From Paenibacillus sp. Root444D2 (GTDB taxonomy: Bacteria; Bacillota; Bacilli; Paenibacillales; NBRC-103111), in the NCBI RefSeq assembly GCF_001426375.1, contig NZ_LMEO01000050.1:548480-608842 (forward strand): a stretch of 60,363 nt of DNA. The letters run 5' to 3'. Each line of letters opens with the position of its first letter. The first letter of the stretch is position 1. The notes under the pieces were generated by a model. It saw only the letters and a list, made by a program, of their open reading frames with translations, had not been told where the DNA came from and did no database searches. Positions 17,134-25,397 of the stretch are shown here, piece by piece. Both the position numbers and the translations under genes were made by a program.

Positions 17134-18072
17134 CTACTTCCTTTCAATAAACCGAAAATACAAGCCGGTCATCGTCAGATTGATGAGCAGCAAAATAACC
17201 GCGGTAGCCGCTCCTTGCCCTAAATCGAAAAGCTGGAAGATTTGAGAGTGTACATTTAAAGCGATGACCTCTGTGCTTTTCCCAGGTCCGCCTGCCGTTA
17301 AAGCCGACACCATATCAAAGGTGTTGAAAGTAGCTACAACACTGGTAATCATGTTAATGAACAGGATTGGTGCTAGAATCGGTATAATGATTTTGATTAA
17401 TGTTTGGAACGAAGTCGTACCATCGATTTTTGCCGCTTCCAGTACATCCCCAGGTACAGTCTGAAAACCAGCATAAATCATAATCATGCAAAAAGCCGTT
17501 CCCCGCCAAATGTTCGCTAAAGTAATGGAAGCAAGTGCGATATGAGGGTCGGACAGAAACGAGATCTTAGAAAAGCCCATTAATGTGACTACATAATTTA
17601 AAATTCCAGCATCTGATTCGTTATACAGCAGGCTCCAGATAATACCAATAATAACCCCGGGAATTGCCCAAGCCGAAAGTACAGTTGTCCGAACCACAAC
17701 GGTTCCGATTAGCTTTCGCTTATTTCCCAGATCTACCATAAGTGCGATAATAAAACCGAGCAACATTTGAAAAAATACACTACATGCTACAAAAATTAAT
17801 GTAATGCTTATCATATGAAGCAGATCAGGATTATTCAGTAATTTCCTATAAGATTGCAAGGTATAGGTATAATTAGGATCCATCAAATTGGCATTTGTAA
17901 AACTGGATCTAATGACCTCAATGACCGGGTATACAAAGACAAGGAGTAGGACGATTGCTGTTGGCAGAAGCCAAGGAACCGGGGAATTGCTCCCCAGCGC
18001 CTTCGGCCATTGCATTTTAGACAGTGGTTGATGTCGTTTCATATGATTTGAAGATTCGTGAGTACTCTCCAT
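17134..18072 (-). CDS. Carbohydrate ABC transporter permease (MalF-like)
   Basis: A 312-residue permease with six transmembrane segments after a hydrophilic N-terminus. The EAA motif VLEAAKIDGTTSFQTLIKII interacts with the ATPase. It lies 15 bases after the binding-protein gene and 11 bases before the second permease. GAGAAAG precedes ATG 18072; an internal ATG (at MKRHQPL) could also be used. Part of the LacI-controlled glycoside operon. Confidence 0.93.
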   Translation of the reverse strand: MESTHESSNHMKRHQPLSKMQWPKALGSNSPVPWLLPTAIVLLLVFVYPVIEVIRSSFTNANLMDPNYTYTLQSYRKLLNNPDLLHMISITLIFVACSVFFQMLLGFIIALMVDLGNKRKLIGTVVVRTTVLSAWAIPGVIIGIIWSLLYNESDAGILNYVVTLMGFSKISFLSDPHIALASITLANIWRGTAFCMIMIYAGFQTVPGDVLEAAKIDGTTSFQTLIKIIIPILAPILFINMITSVVATFNTFDMVSALTAGGPGKSTEVIALNVHSQIFQLFDLGQGAATAVILLLINLTMTGLYFRFIERK

Positions 18073-18087
18073 ACTTTCTCACAACCC

Positions 18088-19431
18088 TTACTTTTGAGAT
18101 AGGACTTTCCATGCATTATTGAGCGCATCTTCAGGCGATAGGCTGCCCGATACCACACTCGACGCGGCAATTTGAAGCTGTTCGGAAATCACAGTATAGT
18201 CATCAGAAGCTGGGCGAGCTCTACCCGTTTTCTCCATGATTTCACGAAACGTTTTGGTAAACTCGTTGCCTTTGAATTCAGCATTGTCATATACAGATTT
18301 GCGAGGAGGCAAATAACCGCCGATTGTTGTCCAATTGGCCATACCTTTGTCGCCCATATACGTTTGCATAAGGAAATCAAAGGCTGCTTTTTGCTTATCA
18401 GGATCTTTAGTGAAAATCCCCCATGCCCAGCCACCTGACATCGCTACGGCATTGTCACCGCTCATCGTTGGAACTGGCGCTACAGCATACTTCGCAAAAC
18501 GCTCTGCGCCCAGCGTATCCTTCAATTGGTTAACCTGCCAATTGCCCCCGATAAACATAGCTACTTTGTCCGTAGCAATATCCCCGTTTTGATCAGCTTC
18601 ATTCTTGATATTCGCTGCGCGTTTCGGAGTTACACCCGTATCCGCTGCTTTTTTCAGGAAGTTAAAAACGTTCAACATCTTTTCACGATTGGCACCCTCA
18701 CCAAAAACAGCCTTACCGTCTTTATTAACCAATTCTCCGCCTTGCGACAAGAACATTGGAAGCACAACGGAAACAGAAGCTGCTTCCGCGCGTCCAGCTG
18801 GCATTAATAAGGCATCATAACCAGCTGCTTTCAGCTTGGTACCCACTTGAATCACTTCATCCCAAGTTTTAGGCGGAGTTGGCACGAGATCCTTACGGTA
18901 GTATAAAACCCTTGTATCCGTAGTAAACTGAATACCATATATTTTCCCATCTGGACCCTTCATAATACTCTGTGCAAACGGGAAGAAATCATCAATCTTC
19001 AAACCTGCTTTTTCAAAGTAGCTGTCCAGCGGCTGTAGGTATTTATAAAATTTGGGCAGCATATAGGCATCGATCATCGCAGCATCTGGAGCACGATCTC
19101 CCGAAGCCATAATCATCAGGTTGGAAACTTTTCCGTCATAATCACGAGAATCGATTTCGACATTTGGGTGCGCTTTCTTATAGCTTTCTAATGAAGAGTT
19201 AATATACTCCACCCGTTTGGGGTCTGAGGATTTCGCTGAATACGCCGTGTGCGCCATCCACTGGAAAGAAACCTTCTTATCCGTTGGAGCAGCAGTAGCG
19301 GCAGTAGCACCTGTTGTTGCTTGCGCTTTATCAGCAGTCTTTGGCGCAGAACTGCTTCCACAGCCGCTAAGAATCGCTGAAAGTCCTACCGTTGTTACCA
19401 AGGTTCCCATAACTAATTTGCTTTTTTTCAT
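18088..19431 (-). CDS. Extracellular solute-binding lipoprotein, family 1
   Basis: A 447-residue lipoprotein that captures sugar at the outer face of the membrane for the two permeases that follow. It has a signal peptide with lipobox LSGC (Cys24), then an Ala/Thr-rich linker. The family 1 binding fold shows DAAMIDAYMLPKFYKYLQPL, PPKTWDEVIQVGTKLKAAG and GGWAWGIFTK. It is the first gene of the operon and lies behind a LacI-type operator at 19511. The substrate is inferred from the downstream glycosidase and glycerate kinase to be a glycerate glycoside. Confidence 0.93.
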   Translation of the reverse strand: MKKSKLVMGTLVTTVGLSAILSGCGSSSAPKTADKAQATTGATAATAAPTDKKVSFQWMAHTAYSAKSSDPKRVEYINSSLESYKKAHPNVEIDSRDYDGKVSNLMIMASGDRAPDAAMIDAYMLPKFYKYLQPLDSYFEKAGLKIDDFFPFAQSIMKGPDGKIYGIQFTTDTRVLYYRKDLVPTPPKTWDEVIQVGTKLKAAGYDALLMPAGRAEAASVSVVLPMFLSQGGELVNKDGKAVFGEGANREKMLNVFNFLKKAADTGVTPKRAANIKNEADQNGDIATDKVAMFIGGNWQVNQLKDTLGAERFAKYAVAPVPTMSGDNAVAMSGGWAWGIFTKDPDKQKAAFDFLMQTYMGDKGMANWTTIGGYLPPRKSVYDNAEFKGNEFTKTFREIMEKTGRARPASDDYTVISEQLQIAASSVVSGSLSPEDALNNAWKVLSQK

Positions 19432-19510
19432 GAAAATGCCCCCCTATTATATGAATAAATTGTTCCCGCTATGGTTGAAGGAAAGTCGTACGGATCCTCC
19501 AACAGTTTAT

Positions 19511-19524
19511 CGAAAACGTTTTCG
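19511..19524. promoter_or_regulatory. LacI-type operator in front of the glycoside operon
   Basis: CGAAAACGTTTTCG, a perfect 14-base palindrome with the central CG typical of LacI-family sites. It lies about 80 bases upstream of the binding-protein start codon and just after the lacI-type gene. It matches the sites at 20582 and 20640. Confidence 0.85.
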
Positions 19525-19544
19525 AAAACTCCGAAAAAAAATTA

Positions 19545-20561
19545 TTACTTTGGTGCAGCACTACTACCGCGAACAATCAACTGCGCAGGAATCCTTACAT
19601 GTCGGATAGTCCCATCGTTATCTTGGATAATGTCTAATAGGATCTTAGAAGCTGTCTCCCCCATTTGTAGACGTTTCTGATGAATCGTGGTTAAAGGCGG
19701 GTTAAAATATTGTGCAGAATCGATATCATCAAAGCCTACAACAGAAACATCCTCAGGAACGCGTTTGCCTAGCTCCTTCAGCGCATCAATTACTCCATAA
19801 GCCATTAAATCACTTGAGGCAAATACAGCTGTAAAATCATTTTCTTGAGAAAAAGTTTCTTTCGTCAGCCGAGCAGCTTCCTCCCTCGAATATTTCCCAT
19901 ATTGAATCCAATTATCCTTGATGGATAGTCCGTAATGCTGACAAGCCTTCTTATACCCTTCAATGCGGTCATAGGAACCTTTAGCGATTGTATCTCCCGC
20001 TATCTTCAGGATGTTGCGGTGCCCTAACTTTATCAAATGTTCCGTGGCATCCCAAGCTCCCGCTTCGTTATCAGATTCCACAAAATTCACTTTCAAGCTG
20101 GCCTGTGGCAAACTATCAATATACACTGTTGGGAATGCCTCATGAAGTTCGTGAATCTTCTCATCTGTCCTTTTATTTCCTGTCAGAATGAGAATGACGC
20201 CATCCACTCCTTTTTCATAACACATGACCTTGTAGCTCGACGTATCTCGCTTTTGGTTAGTAAAGATGAGAAGATCATAACCCGCTTCGCCGACAACATT
20301 CTTGATGGAACTAAAATAATCAACTAAAAAGGGACTGTCGAATCCGGAATTGGTTTGATCGCCAAAAAATACGCCAATGGTTTTCGTTGATTTGGTGATT
20401 AACCCTCTTGCCATGAAATTTGGAACGTAATCCATCTCTTTAGCTATTTCCAAAATTTTCTTTTTCGTTTCTTCTTTTATATCTTCGTAACCGTTTAATG
20501 CTTTTGATACCGCTGAAACGGAGACGCCAGCTAGTTTAGCTATTTTTTTTATATTGGTCAC
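19545..20561 (-). CDS. LacI family transcriptional regulator of the glycoside operon
   Basis: A 338-residue repressor. The N-terminal helix-turn-helix and hinge read IKKIAKLAGVSVSAVSKALNGYED, and a periplasmic-binding-protein-like sensor domain follows (TIGVFFGDQTNSGFDSPF, VSVVGFDDIDSAQYFNPPLT). GTG 20561 is preceded by AAGGGGG at good spacing. Palindromes CGAAAACGTTTTCG lie upstream of its own gene and upstream of the binding-protein gene, so it probably represses both. The inducer is presumably the transported glycoside or a product. Confidence 0.95.
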   Translation of the reverse strand: MTNIKKIAKLAGVSVSAVSKALNGYEDIKEETKKKILEIAKEMDYVPNFMARGLITKSTKTIGVFFGDQTNSGFDSPFLVDYFSSIKNVVGEAGYDLLIFTNQKRDTSSYKVMCYEKGVDGVILILTGNKRTDEKIHELHEAFPTVYIDSLPQASLKVNFVESDNEAGAWDATEHLIKLGHRNILKIAGDTIAKGSYDRIEGYKKACQHYGLSIKDNWIQYGKYSREEAARLTKETFSQENDFTAVFASSDLMAYGVIDALKELGKRVPEDVSVVGFDDIDSAQYFNPPLTTIHQKRLQMGETASKILLDIIQDNDGTIRHVRIPAQLIVRGSSAAPK

Positions 20562-20581
20562 TCACTAGCCCCCTTATTTCC

Positions 20582-20595
20582 TAAAACGTTTTCGA
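20582..20595. promoter_or_regulatory. LacI-type operator, proximal to the lacI-like gene
   Basis: TAAAACGTTTTCGA contains the ten-base palindrome AAAACGTTTT. It sits about 20 bases before the GTG start of the LacI gene and would overlap its leader or promoter. Confidence 0.7.
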
Positions 20596-20639
20596 TGATC
20601 AGTATAGCATGTGATTGAATACGGTTGCAACACTTTTTT

Positions 20640-20653
20640 CGAAAACGTTTTCG
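20640..20653. promoter_or_regulatory. LacI-type operator, distal
   Basis: CGAAAACGTTTTCG, identical to the site at 19511, lies 58 bases further upstream of the proximal site. Paired sites of this kind allow looping or cooperative autorepression. Confidence 0.82.
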
Positions 20654-20878
20654 GTAACAATCTACGAATATCTCTTTGTTAGCCGGCTTTTATGCCAACG
20701 ATCCTGGTTTAATAACGTAATCGACAGAATGCGCCGACGCAGCAGGGATTTCGTGGCATCTAGGTATAATACCTTTTCATTTAGGAATACCAGTTATAAT
20801 GAAAAAATAACTTAATACGAGCTGATGCCTACAAGACAAGCCTCATTTTAAATATGGTTTAAGAAAGGAGATGTTAGC

Positions 20879-21277
20879 TTGGGACTTTCTATTAAAGAAG
20901 CTTCGGAACGGCTCGGAATTCCTCCACATACGATTAGATACTATGAAAAAGAAGGACTCCTTCCTTTTATTCAAAGAGATGAGCATGGAAACCGCATTTT
21001 TGAGAACAAAGATTTAGATTGGATTAATTTAATGACATGTTTCCGTGTGACCGGTATGCCAGTAGCCGTGCTAAAACACATTGTCGATTTAGCTCTTCAA
21101 GGCGATTCAACCATTTCGGAAAGAAGAGCGATACTGGAAAAGCATAAGGAGGAACTAAAAAAACAGCAATTGGAGTTGGATCGCGCTTTTGAAGCTGTAA
21201 ACTATAAATTATCGAAATACGACTCAATTCAAAACGGAAAGTCAGACTCGAGTTCAGAATTCACTATGAACCCTTAA
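20879..21277 (+). CDS. MerR family transcriptional regulator
   Basis: A 132-residue regulator with a standard MerR DNA-binding domain (IKEASERLGIPPHTIRYYEKEG) and a long dimerisation helix (HKEELKKQQLELDRAFEAVNYKL). The short C-terminal end lacks conserved metal-binding Cys. This resembles the AdhR/YfmP-type group responding to aldehydes or unknown small molecules. The start is TTG 20879, with AAAGGAG seven to eight bases upstream; the ATG at 20871 is out of frame. No target gene is adjacent downstream. Confidence 0.9.
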   Translation: MGLSIKEASERLGIPPHTIRYYEKEGLLPFIQRDEHGNRIFENKDLDWINLMTCFRVTGMPVAVLKHIVDLALQGDSTISERRAILEKHKEELKKQQLELDRAFEAVNYKLSKYDSIQNGKSDSSSEFTMNP

Positions 21278-21322
21278 TCGGAAGATATCCTGTTAAGGCT
21301 AAGAAATAGCCTTTGTCAAAAA

Positions 21323-21389
21323 AAGAGCGCCTCGGTATGATGGGTTTGTCCACGGGTTCGAAACCCAACACCATCAAGGAGGCGCTCTT
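21323..21389 (+). other. Large structured hairpin enclosing a ribosome binding site
   Basis: AAGAGCGCCTC (21323-21333) pairs perfectly with GAGGCGCTCTT (21379-21389). Inside it TGATG pairs with CATCA, and GGGTTT pairs with AAACCC around a 13-base loop. The 3' arm contains AAGGAGG, which would serve the 28-codon frame starting at ATG 21393. This could be a translational switch, an attenuator or a leftover insertion-sequence end. Confidence 0.55.
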
Positions 21390-21392
21390 ATT

Positions 21393-21479
21393 ATGAAGTT
21401 TAAAGTACCAAAATTGAATTTGCTTTTAGCAAGTGGAATACCTTTATCCTTTATTCACTTTGAAAGGCTGCCGGCATAA
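21393..21479 (+). CDS. Possible 28-residue peptide behind a sequestered ribosome binding site
   Basis: ATG 21393 follows AAGGAGG (21376-21382) at about ten bases. The frame encodes MKFKVPKLNLLLASGIPLSF and eight more residues, and its stop lies inside the terminator at 21463-21491. It may be a leader peptide or the truncated start of a lost gene. I do not recognise it. Confidence 0.3.
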   Translation: MKFKVPKLNLLLASGIPLSFIHFERLPA

Positions 21480-21491
21480 ACGGCAGCCTTT
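21463..21491. terminator. Rho-independent terminator between convergent units
   Basis: AAAGGCTGCCG-GCATAAA-CGGCAGCCTTT, a perfect eleven-pair stem that ends in A- and T-runs on both sides. It is suited to terminating both the plus-strand unit and the PaaX-like gene on the minus strand. Confidence 0.8.
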
Positions 21492-21530
21492 GCTCACATA
21501 ACGGGCAGAATTGTCCAGATACTCATGTAA

Positions 21531-22322
21531 TTACACGAGAAATTGATAATATTCTGAAGAGCTGGGGATGAGGGTGGCAAACGACTGAAACGAACGATAC
21601 AACTCAGTGATTACACGATGACCCATCCAATCGGATGGAAGCAAAGACACCGGGAGCATGGGATCCCTAAGGCTAATCTCGCTGATAATCTCTCCAACAT
21701 GCAAATAAAAGACAAACAGCTCTAAGGGATCCATCCTGCCCCTGATTTCTTTATTCAAAGCCGGCACGAATTCGTCTTGATACCATTGCCACTTCTCCTG
21801 ATGCAAGCGATGGATGTCGGCTAGAGGCCAAATGTCGGCTGCCCGCTCAGGGGTAATATCACGAAACAAAATCGACGCTTCCGAGATAGTGACGTATTCA
21901 TCCATGGAGGCAGCATGAATCAATGACAAAAGCTGCTTTCTGTAATCCCAAGGAGAGACATATACGCCTTTATATAGTTGACCGAAGCCAAGTTGTAGCA
22001 GCTGCAAACGGAATTGATCCCTTCTTTGCCTCTCTGGCTCCGGTACCTCGAAGTGCACAAAATACCATTTGCGGTTCCAGTCCACATCGTATTGCCGCGG
22101 TTTCCGGTTCACGAAGGATAAAAACTGCTCCCCTTTGTCCATTATGGAATACAGGGAACGCTCTTCTGCGTGAATATACTTTTCTTTCTTCATTCGTGAT
22201 AGAACGTTCCTGATTGACTGCTCCTTATAGCCGCGTTTCGTATAAATTTGTACTAATTCTTTAGCATGCATACAACGCTTTTTTGTCAGCAGGAAAAGTA
22301 TCTGCTTCTCGATTGACAGCAT
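21531..22322 (-). CDS. PaaX-like transcriptional regulator
   Basis: A 263-residue protein with an N-terminal winged helix (LFLLTKKRCMHAKELVQIYT, SIRNVLSRMKKEKYI). A PaaX-type central domain follows (WYFVHFEVPEPERQRRDQFR, LYKGVYVSPWDYRKQLL) and a C-terminal PaaX_C-like helical domain. PaaX in Proteobacteria represses phenylacetate catabolism and binds phenylacetyl-CoA. No paa genes are near, so the ligand here is open. It is divergent from the UPF0173 hydrolase gene. Confidence 0.85.
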   Translation of the reverse strand: MLSIEKQILFLLTKKRCMHAKELVQIYTKRGYKEQSIRNVLSRMKKEKYIHAEERSLYSIMDKGEQFLSFVNRKPRQYDVDWNRKWYFVHFEVPEPERQRRDQFRLQLLQLGFGQLYKGVYVSPWDYRKQLLSLIHAASMDEYVTISEASILFRDITPERAADIWPLADIHRLHQEKWQWYQDEFVPALNKEIRGRMDPLELFVFYLHVGEIISEISLRDPMLPVSLLPSDWMGHRVITELYRSFQSFATLIPSSSEYYQFLV

Positions 22323-22449
22323 TCGGTTTTTGATCCCCTTCCAGAATACTTGCTATCCTCATATTACAGTAATTTGACAAAAAAAGAAATAAAGAATATA
22401 CTCACGTTGTCGTCAAGCGAATAATAAATAGTATATGGAGGAAGAAAAA

Positions 22450-23145
22450 ATGAACCTTATTTTTCACGGACACTCTTGCATTCAGATCTCGGATGGAGAG
22501 CGCTCGATCATCATCGATCCGTTCCTGAGCGGCAATCCCGTTGCCAAAGCGAAAGCCGAGGACATTCAAGTTCAATACATCTTGCTTACACACGGACACA
22601 CGGATCACACCGCTGATGCGGAAGCTATCGCCAGAGCTAACGATGCAACTATTATCGCCACCTTTGAGCTCGCTACCTATTACTCTTGGAAGGGCTTGAA
22701 GACGATCGGAATGAACATCGGAGGAACTGTGGACTTGGGATTTGCCAAAGCAAAGCTTGTTCACGCATTCCACAGCTCTTCAATTATAGCTGACGATTCC
22801 CAAAGCATCGTCTATGCAGGCATGCCGGGCGGATTTGTCATGGATTGGAACGGAGTTACGCTTTATCATGCCGGCGACACCTCCTTGTTCGGAGATATGA
22901 AAATGATCGGCGAGCTCCACGATATTGATTACGCGGTACTGCCGATCGGGGATTTTTACACAATGGGACCTAAGGATGCCCTGATTGCAGCAAAGTGGCT
23001 GCAAGCAAAGAACGTAATCCCTGTTCATCACAGCACATTCCCAGGCATCGTACAAGATTCTGCAGCCTTCACTGCACAGCTGAAGGAGCATGGAATCGAA
23101 GGCTTCGCTCTCCAGCCAGGAGAACAGCTTACACTTGTAAAATAA
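22450..23145 (+). CDS. UPF0173 metal-dependent hydrolase (YtkL-like)
   Basis: A 231-residue metallo-beta-lactamase-fold hydrolase. It starts MNLIFHGHSCIQISDGERSI and has the dinuclear metal motif THGHTDH at 47-53. Further metal ligands are expected in GVTLYHAGDTSLFGDM and VIPVHHSTFP. Members of UPF0173 are conserved in Bacillota, and the physiological substrate is not established. ATG 22450 is preferred over ATG 22435 because GGAGGAA lies seven bases before it. Monocistronic. Confidence 0.92.
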   Translation: MNLIFHGHSCIQISDGERSIIIDPFLSGNPVAKAKAEDIQVQYILLTHGHTDHTADAEAIARANDATIIATFELATYYSWKGLKTIGMNIGGTVDLGFAKAKLVHAFHSSSIIADDSQSIVYAGMPGGFVMDWNGVTLYHAGDTSLFGDMKMIGELHDIDYAVLPIGDFYTMGPKDALIAAKWLQAKNVIPVHHSTFPGIVQDSAAFTAQLKEHGIEGFALQPGEQLTLVK

Positions 23146-23231
23146 TTTTATAAGTGACGAGACCTTAACACTGCCTTATTTAAGATCAAAGTAGCCATAT
23201 CCTTATGAATTGGAAATTCAATTTGCTTCCA

Positions 23232-23289
23232 AAATGAGATACAGCGGCATCCATGGACGAGGAAATAAAGTCCTTGACTGTCGCTATTT
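23232..23289. repeat. Imperfect intergenic repeat, copy A
   Basis: AAATGAGATACAGCGGCATC at the start and TGTCGCTATTT at the end resemble the element at 23404-23468. The two ends are partly complementary (AGCGGCA with TGTCGCT), so the element can fold. Such palindromic intergenic repeats are common in Paenibacillus. Confidence 0.5.
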
Positions 23290-23403
23290 TCTCGCCCTCG
23301 TCAACGCTGATAACCCAATGTTATATAAATGGTGCTAATGAGTGAAAATTAAAGCAGTATTTTCAGGCAAAACTCACTCAGACTGATTTCTGAGATGTTT
23401 CCC

Positions 23404-23468
23404 AAATGAAATAGAGACGCAGCGGCACACTTAGACGAGAAAATATTGTCTTAATCTGCCGCTATTTC
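23404..23468. repeat. Imperfect intergenic repeat, copy B
   Basis: AAATGAAATAGAGACGCAGC at the start and CTGCCGCTATTT at the end align with copy A at 23232-23289. They form an inverted repeat (CAGCGGCA with TGCCGCT). No coding frame lies between 23146 and 23562. Confidence 0.5.
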
Positions 23469-23562
23469 AACTATCGGTGTCTGATGTTTCAAGAACAAAA
23501 CAAATTGGAAGAGGTCTGAGTAGTTGGTTGTTATTAAAGCATTGACACATCTTCATTAATCT

Positions 23563-24738
23563 TTAACTAGCAAGTTTTTGCTTTGTAGAACTAAATATAT
23601 GATTTCTTAATGATATAGATGCCCCACTCAATATTAACGATAAAAATCCCACCAATACTACGTATTGGGTACCTAATTCTGATATAAATAACCCGCCTAC
23701 AACTGCACCCAATGTTGTTCCTACGTTACAGGAAGAAATAAATAATCCATTGGCAAAATCAGGTGCTTCGGGAGCTGCAGACGCAATTAAATATTGATTA
23801 ATGTTTGCCATTATCCCTCCGGCCAATATTCCCCAAATTAAAGTTAAAATTTCCATAGATACGGTAAACCGTCCTGTAAAGAATAAAATCATGTAAACAG
23901 CACCCAATAACAAAGGAAAAGATACTACAGACTTAATGGCACTATGAGTAAGTAACTTTCCTGCGACAATATTCCCAATAATATTGGCTCCACCGAAGAA
24001 TAATAACGTTAAACTTATGGTATTCGGAGACATATTCGTTACTGTTTTCAGATATTCAGCAAGATAACTATATACCCCGAATATAGCTGAATTTAATAAA
24101 ATGACAGTCACGATGGAAAGCCATACAATAGATTTTTTTAACACGGAAAATTGAGTCCCATAAGAAAGTCTTTCTTCAACAGGCATAGATGGTACAAAAA
24201 TCAATGTAGCAATGAAAACAATAAAATTAACAATAGCAAAGAATGCCATCGCCATTTCATACGAAACGGCACTATCAATAAAACTTGCGATCGGTACGCC
24301 GGCTACCATACCAGCAGATACTCCTATAAATACTTTAGAAACAGCTTTTGGAGCTTCTTCTTTACTTACTGAGGAAGCAGCAACTGTAAATGCCAAAGAA
24401 CAATAAATTGGATGAAAAAAGGCCGGAATTATACGAGCAATTAATAGAATGGTAAAGTTAGATGTAAATATGGATACAATGTTTCCCAAAACGAAAACAC
24501 CTAATACAAGTAACATGACCTTCTTACGATTTATCCTAGTAAACAATAACGGCAACGTTGGTCCAGACACAGCAATAGTAAGAGCAAAAAGACTTACAAG
24601 CAAACCTGCTTTTGATATGCTGACATTAAAGTGATCAGCAATGGAAGGCAATAACCCAATAACGCCCATTTCCGTATTTAAGATACCGAAAACACCGATG
24701 GTTAATATCAGTATCAGTAAATTCTTTTGTTTCTCCAT
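23563..24738 (-). CDS. MFS transporter, DHA1 family
   Basis: A 391-residue inner-membrane exporter with 12 predicted segments. It shows the early motif FGILNTEMGVIGLLPSIADHF, the loop 2-3 positive motif TRINRKKVM and motif C-like GVSAGMVAGVPIASF, matching AraJ/YdhP/YceL-type sugar or drug efflux proteins. GGTGGGGG precedes ATG 24738. A small membrane ORF and a broken lipoprotein gene lie directly upstream in the same direction, and a TetR gene stands divergent at 25398, its likely regulator. Substrate unknown. Confidence 0.9.
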   Translation of the reverse strand: MEKQKNLLILILTIGVFGILNTEMGVIGLLPSIADHFNVSISKAGLLVSLFALTIAVSGPTLPLLFTRINRKKVMLLVLGVFVLGNIVSIFTSNFTILLIARIIPAFFHPIYCSLAFTVAASSVSKEEAPKAVSKVFIGVSAGMVAGVPIASFIDSAVSYEMAMAFFAIVNFIVFIATLIFVPSMPVEERLSYGTQFSVLKKSIVWLSIVTVILLNSAIFGVYSYLAEYLKTVTNMSPNTISLTLLFFGGANIIGNIVAGKLLTHSAIKSVVSFPLLLGAVYMILFFTGRFTVSMEILTLIWGILAGGIMANINQYLIASAAPEAPDFANGLFISSCNVGTTLGAVVGGLFISELGTQYVVLVGFLSLILSGASISLRNHIFSSTKQKLAS

Positions 24739-24753
24739 AATCCCCCACCTTTA

Positions 24754-24939
24754 TCACCTTTGATTTCTGCAGCTAACAATTATCGCCAAATAATCCCTGA
24801 TAAAGTTCAAAAGAGAATCTTCTCCGCCCCATCCAAATGGGTAATATATGAAGGGCTTGTAACCCATATTTTCCTTAATGGAAGCCTGTACACCATAGAC
24901 AACAATAAACACCATTGCCAATAACATGAAGACCAGCAT
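24754..24939 (-). CDS. Possible small membrane protein
   Basis: About 61 residues beginning MLVFMLLAMVFIVVYGVQAS, with one N-terminal hydrophobic segment and a soluble tail containing FIYYPFGWGGEDSLLNF. CGAGGATTG precedes the ATG, a weak ribosome binding site. It sits between the broken lipoprotein gene and the MFS gene in the same direction. No family recognised. It may be a remnant. Confidence 0.4.
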   Translation of the reverse strand: MLVFMLLAMVFIVVYGVQASIKENMGYKPFIYYPFGWGGEDSLLNFIRDYLAIIVSCRNQR

Positions 24940-24970
24940 CAATCCTCGAGTTTGAAGCTTTTCATCCTAT

Positions 24971-25211
24971 CTAAAGTGAACCTATAATCATCCCGCAGAG
25001 GGTTTCGTCAAGCTTTCCATCTTTATATATCACAAGAGTAGCGACGGTTCCATCAGGGAGCGGTTTGCCGTTTTTTGCCGCCTCAATCGCTTCCTGGCTT
25101 GTATATAGCGGCCCTGTGATATTTCCCTATGTCATTTTTGTTGCTTCCACATGCGGAGAATATAGAAGCTGTTACCGCCAAACTGGGAAAGAGCCATAAA
25201 AATCTTTTCAA
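24971..25211 (-). pseudogene. Frameshifted and shortened lipoprotein gene
   Basis: TTG 25211 has AAAGGAGG at seven-base spacing and begins a lipoprotein signal peptide (KRFLWLFPSLAVTASIFSAC, lipobox FSAC). After GSNKND the frame runs out at a stop. The protein-like sequence continues in another frame as LYTSQEAIEAAKNGKPLPDG and TVATLVIYKDGKLDETLCGM, ending at 24971. The indel lies near 25135. The second part faintly recalls cytochrome P460-type proteins, which is uncertain, and only about 75 codons remain. Confidence 0.6.
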
Positions 25212-25397
25212 CCGTATTCCTCCTTTCATGTTAAAATAAAGACTACGATTGATGTATTCTCGACATCTGTCTATAATCTATATAATTCACATAAAAAACA
25301 CAAGGCATAAAGCTCGTTAATTTAATCAGTTTTGATGTGTAAACAACAAGTCAACAAAAATTGTCGACTATCTCAAGAAAGGTATGGTGTTAATAAA

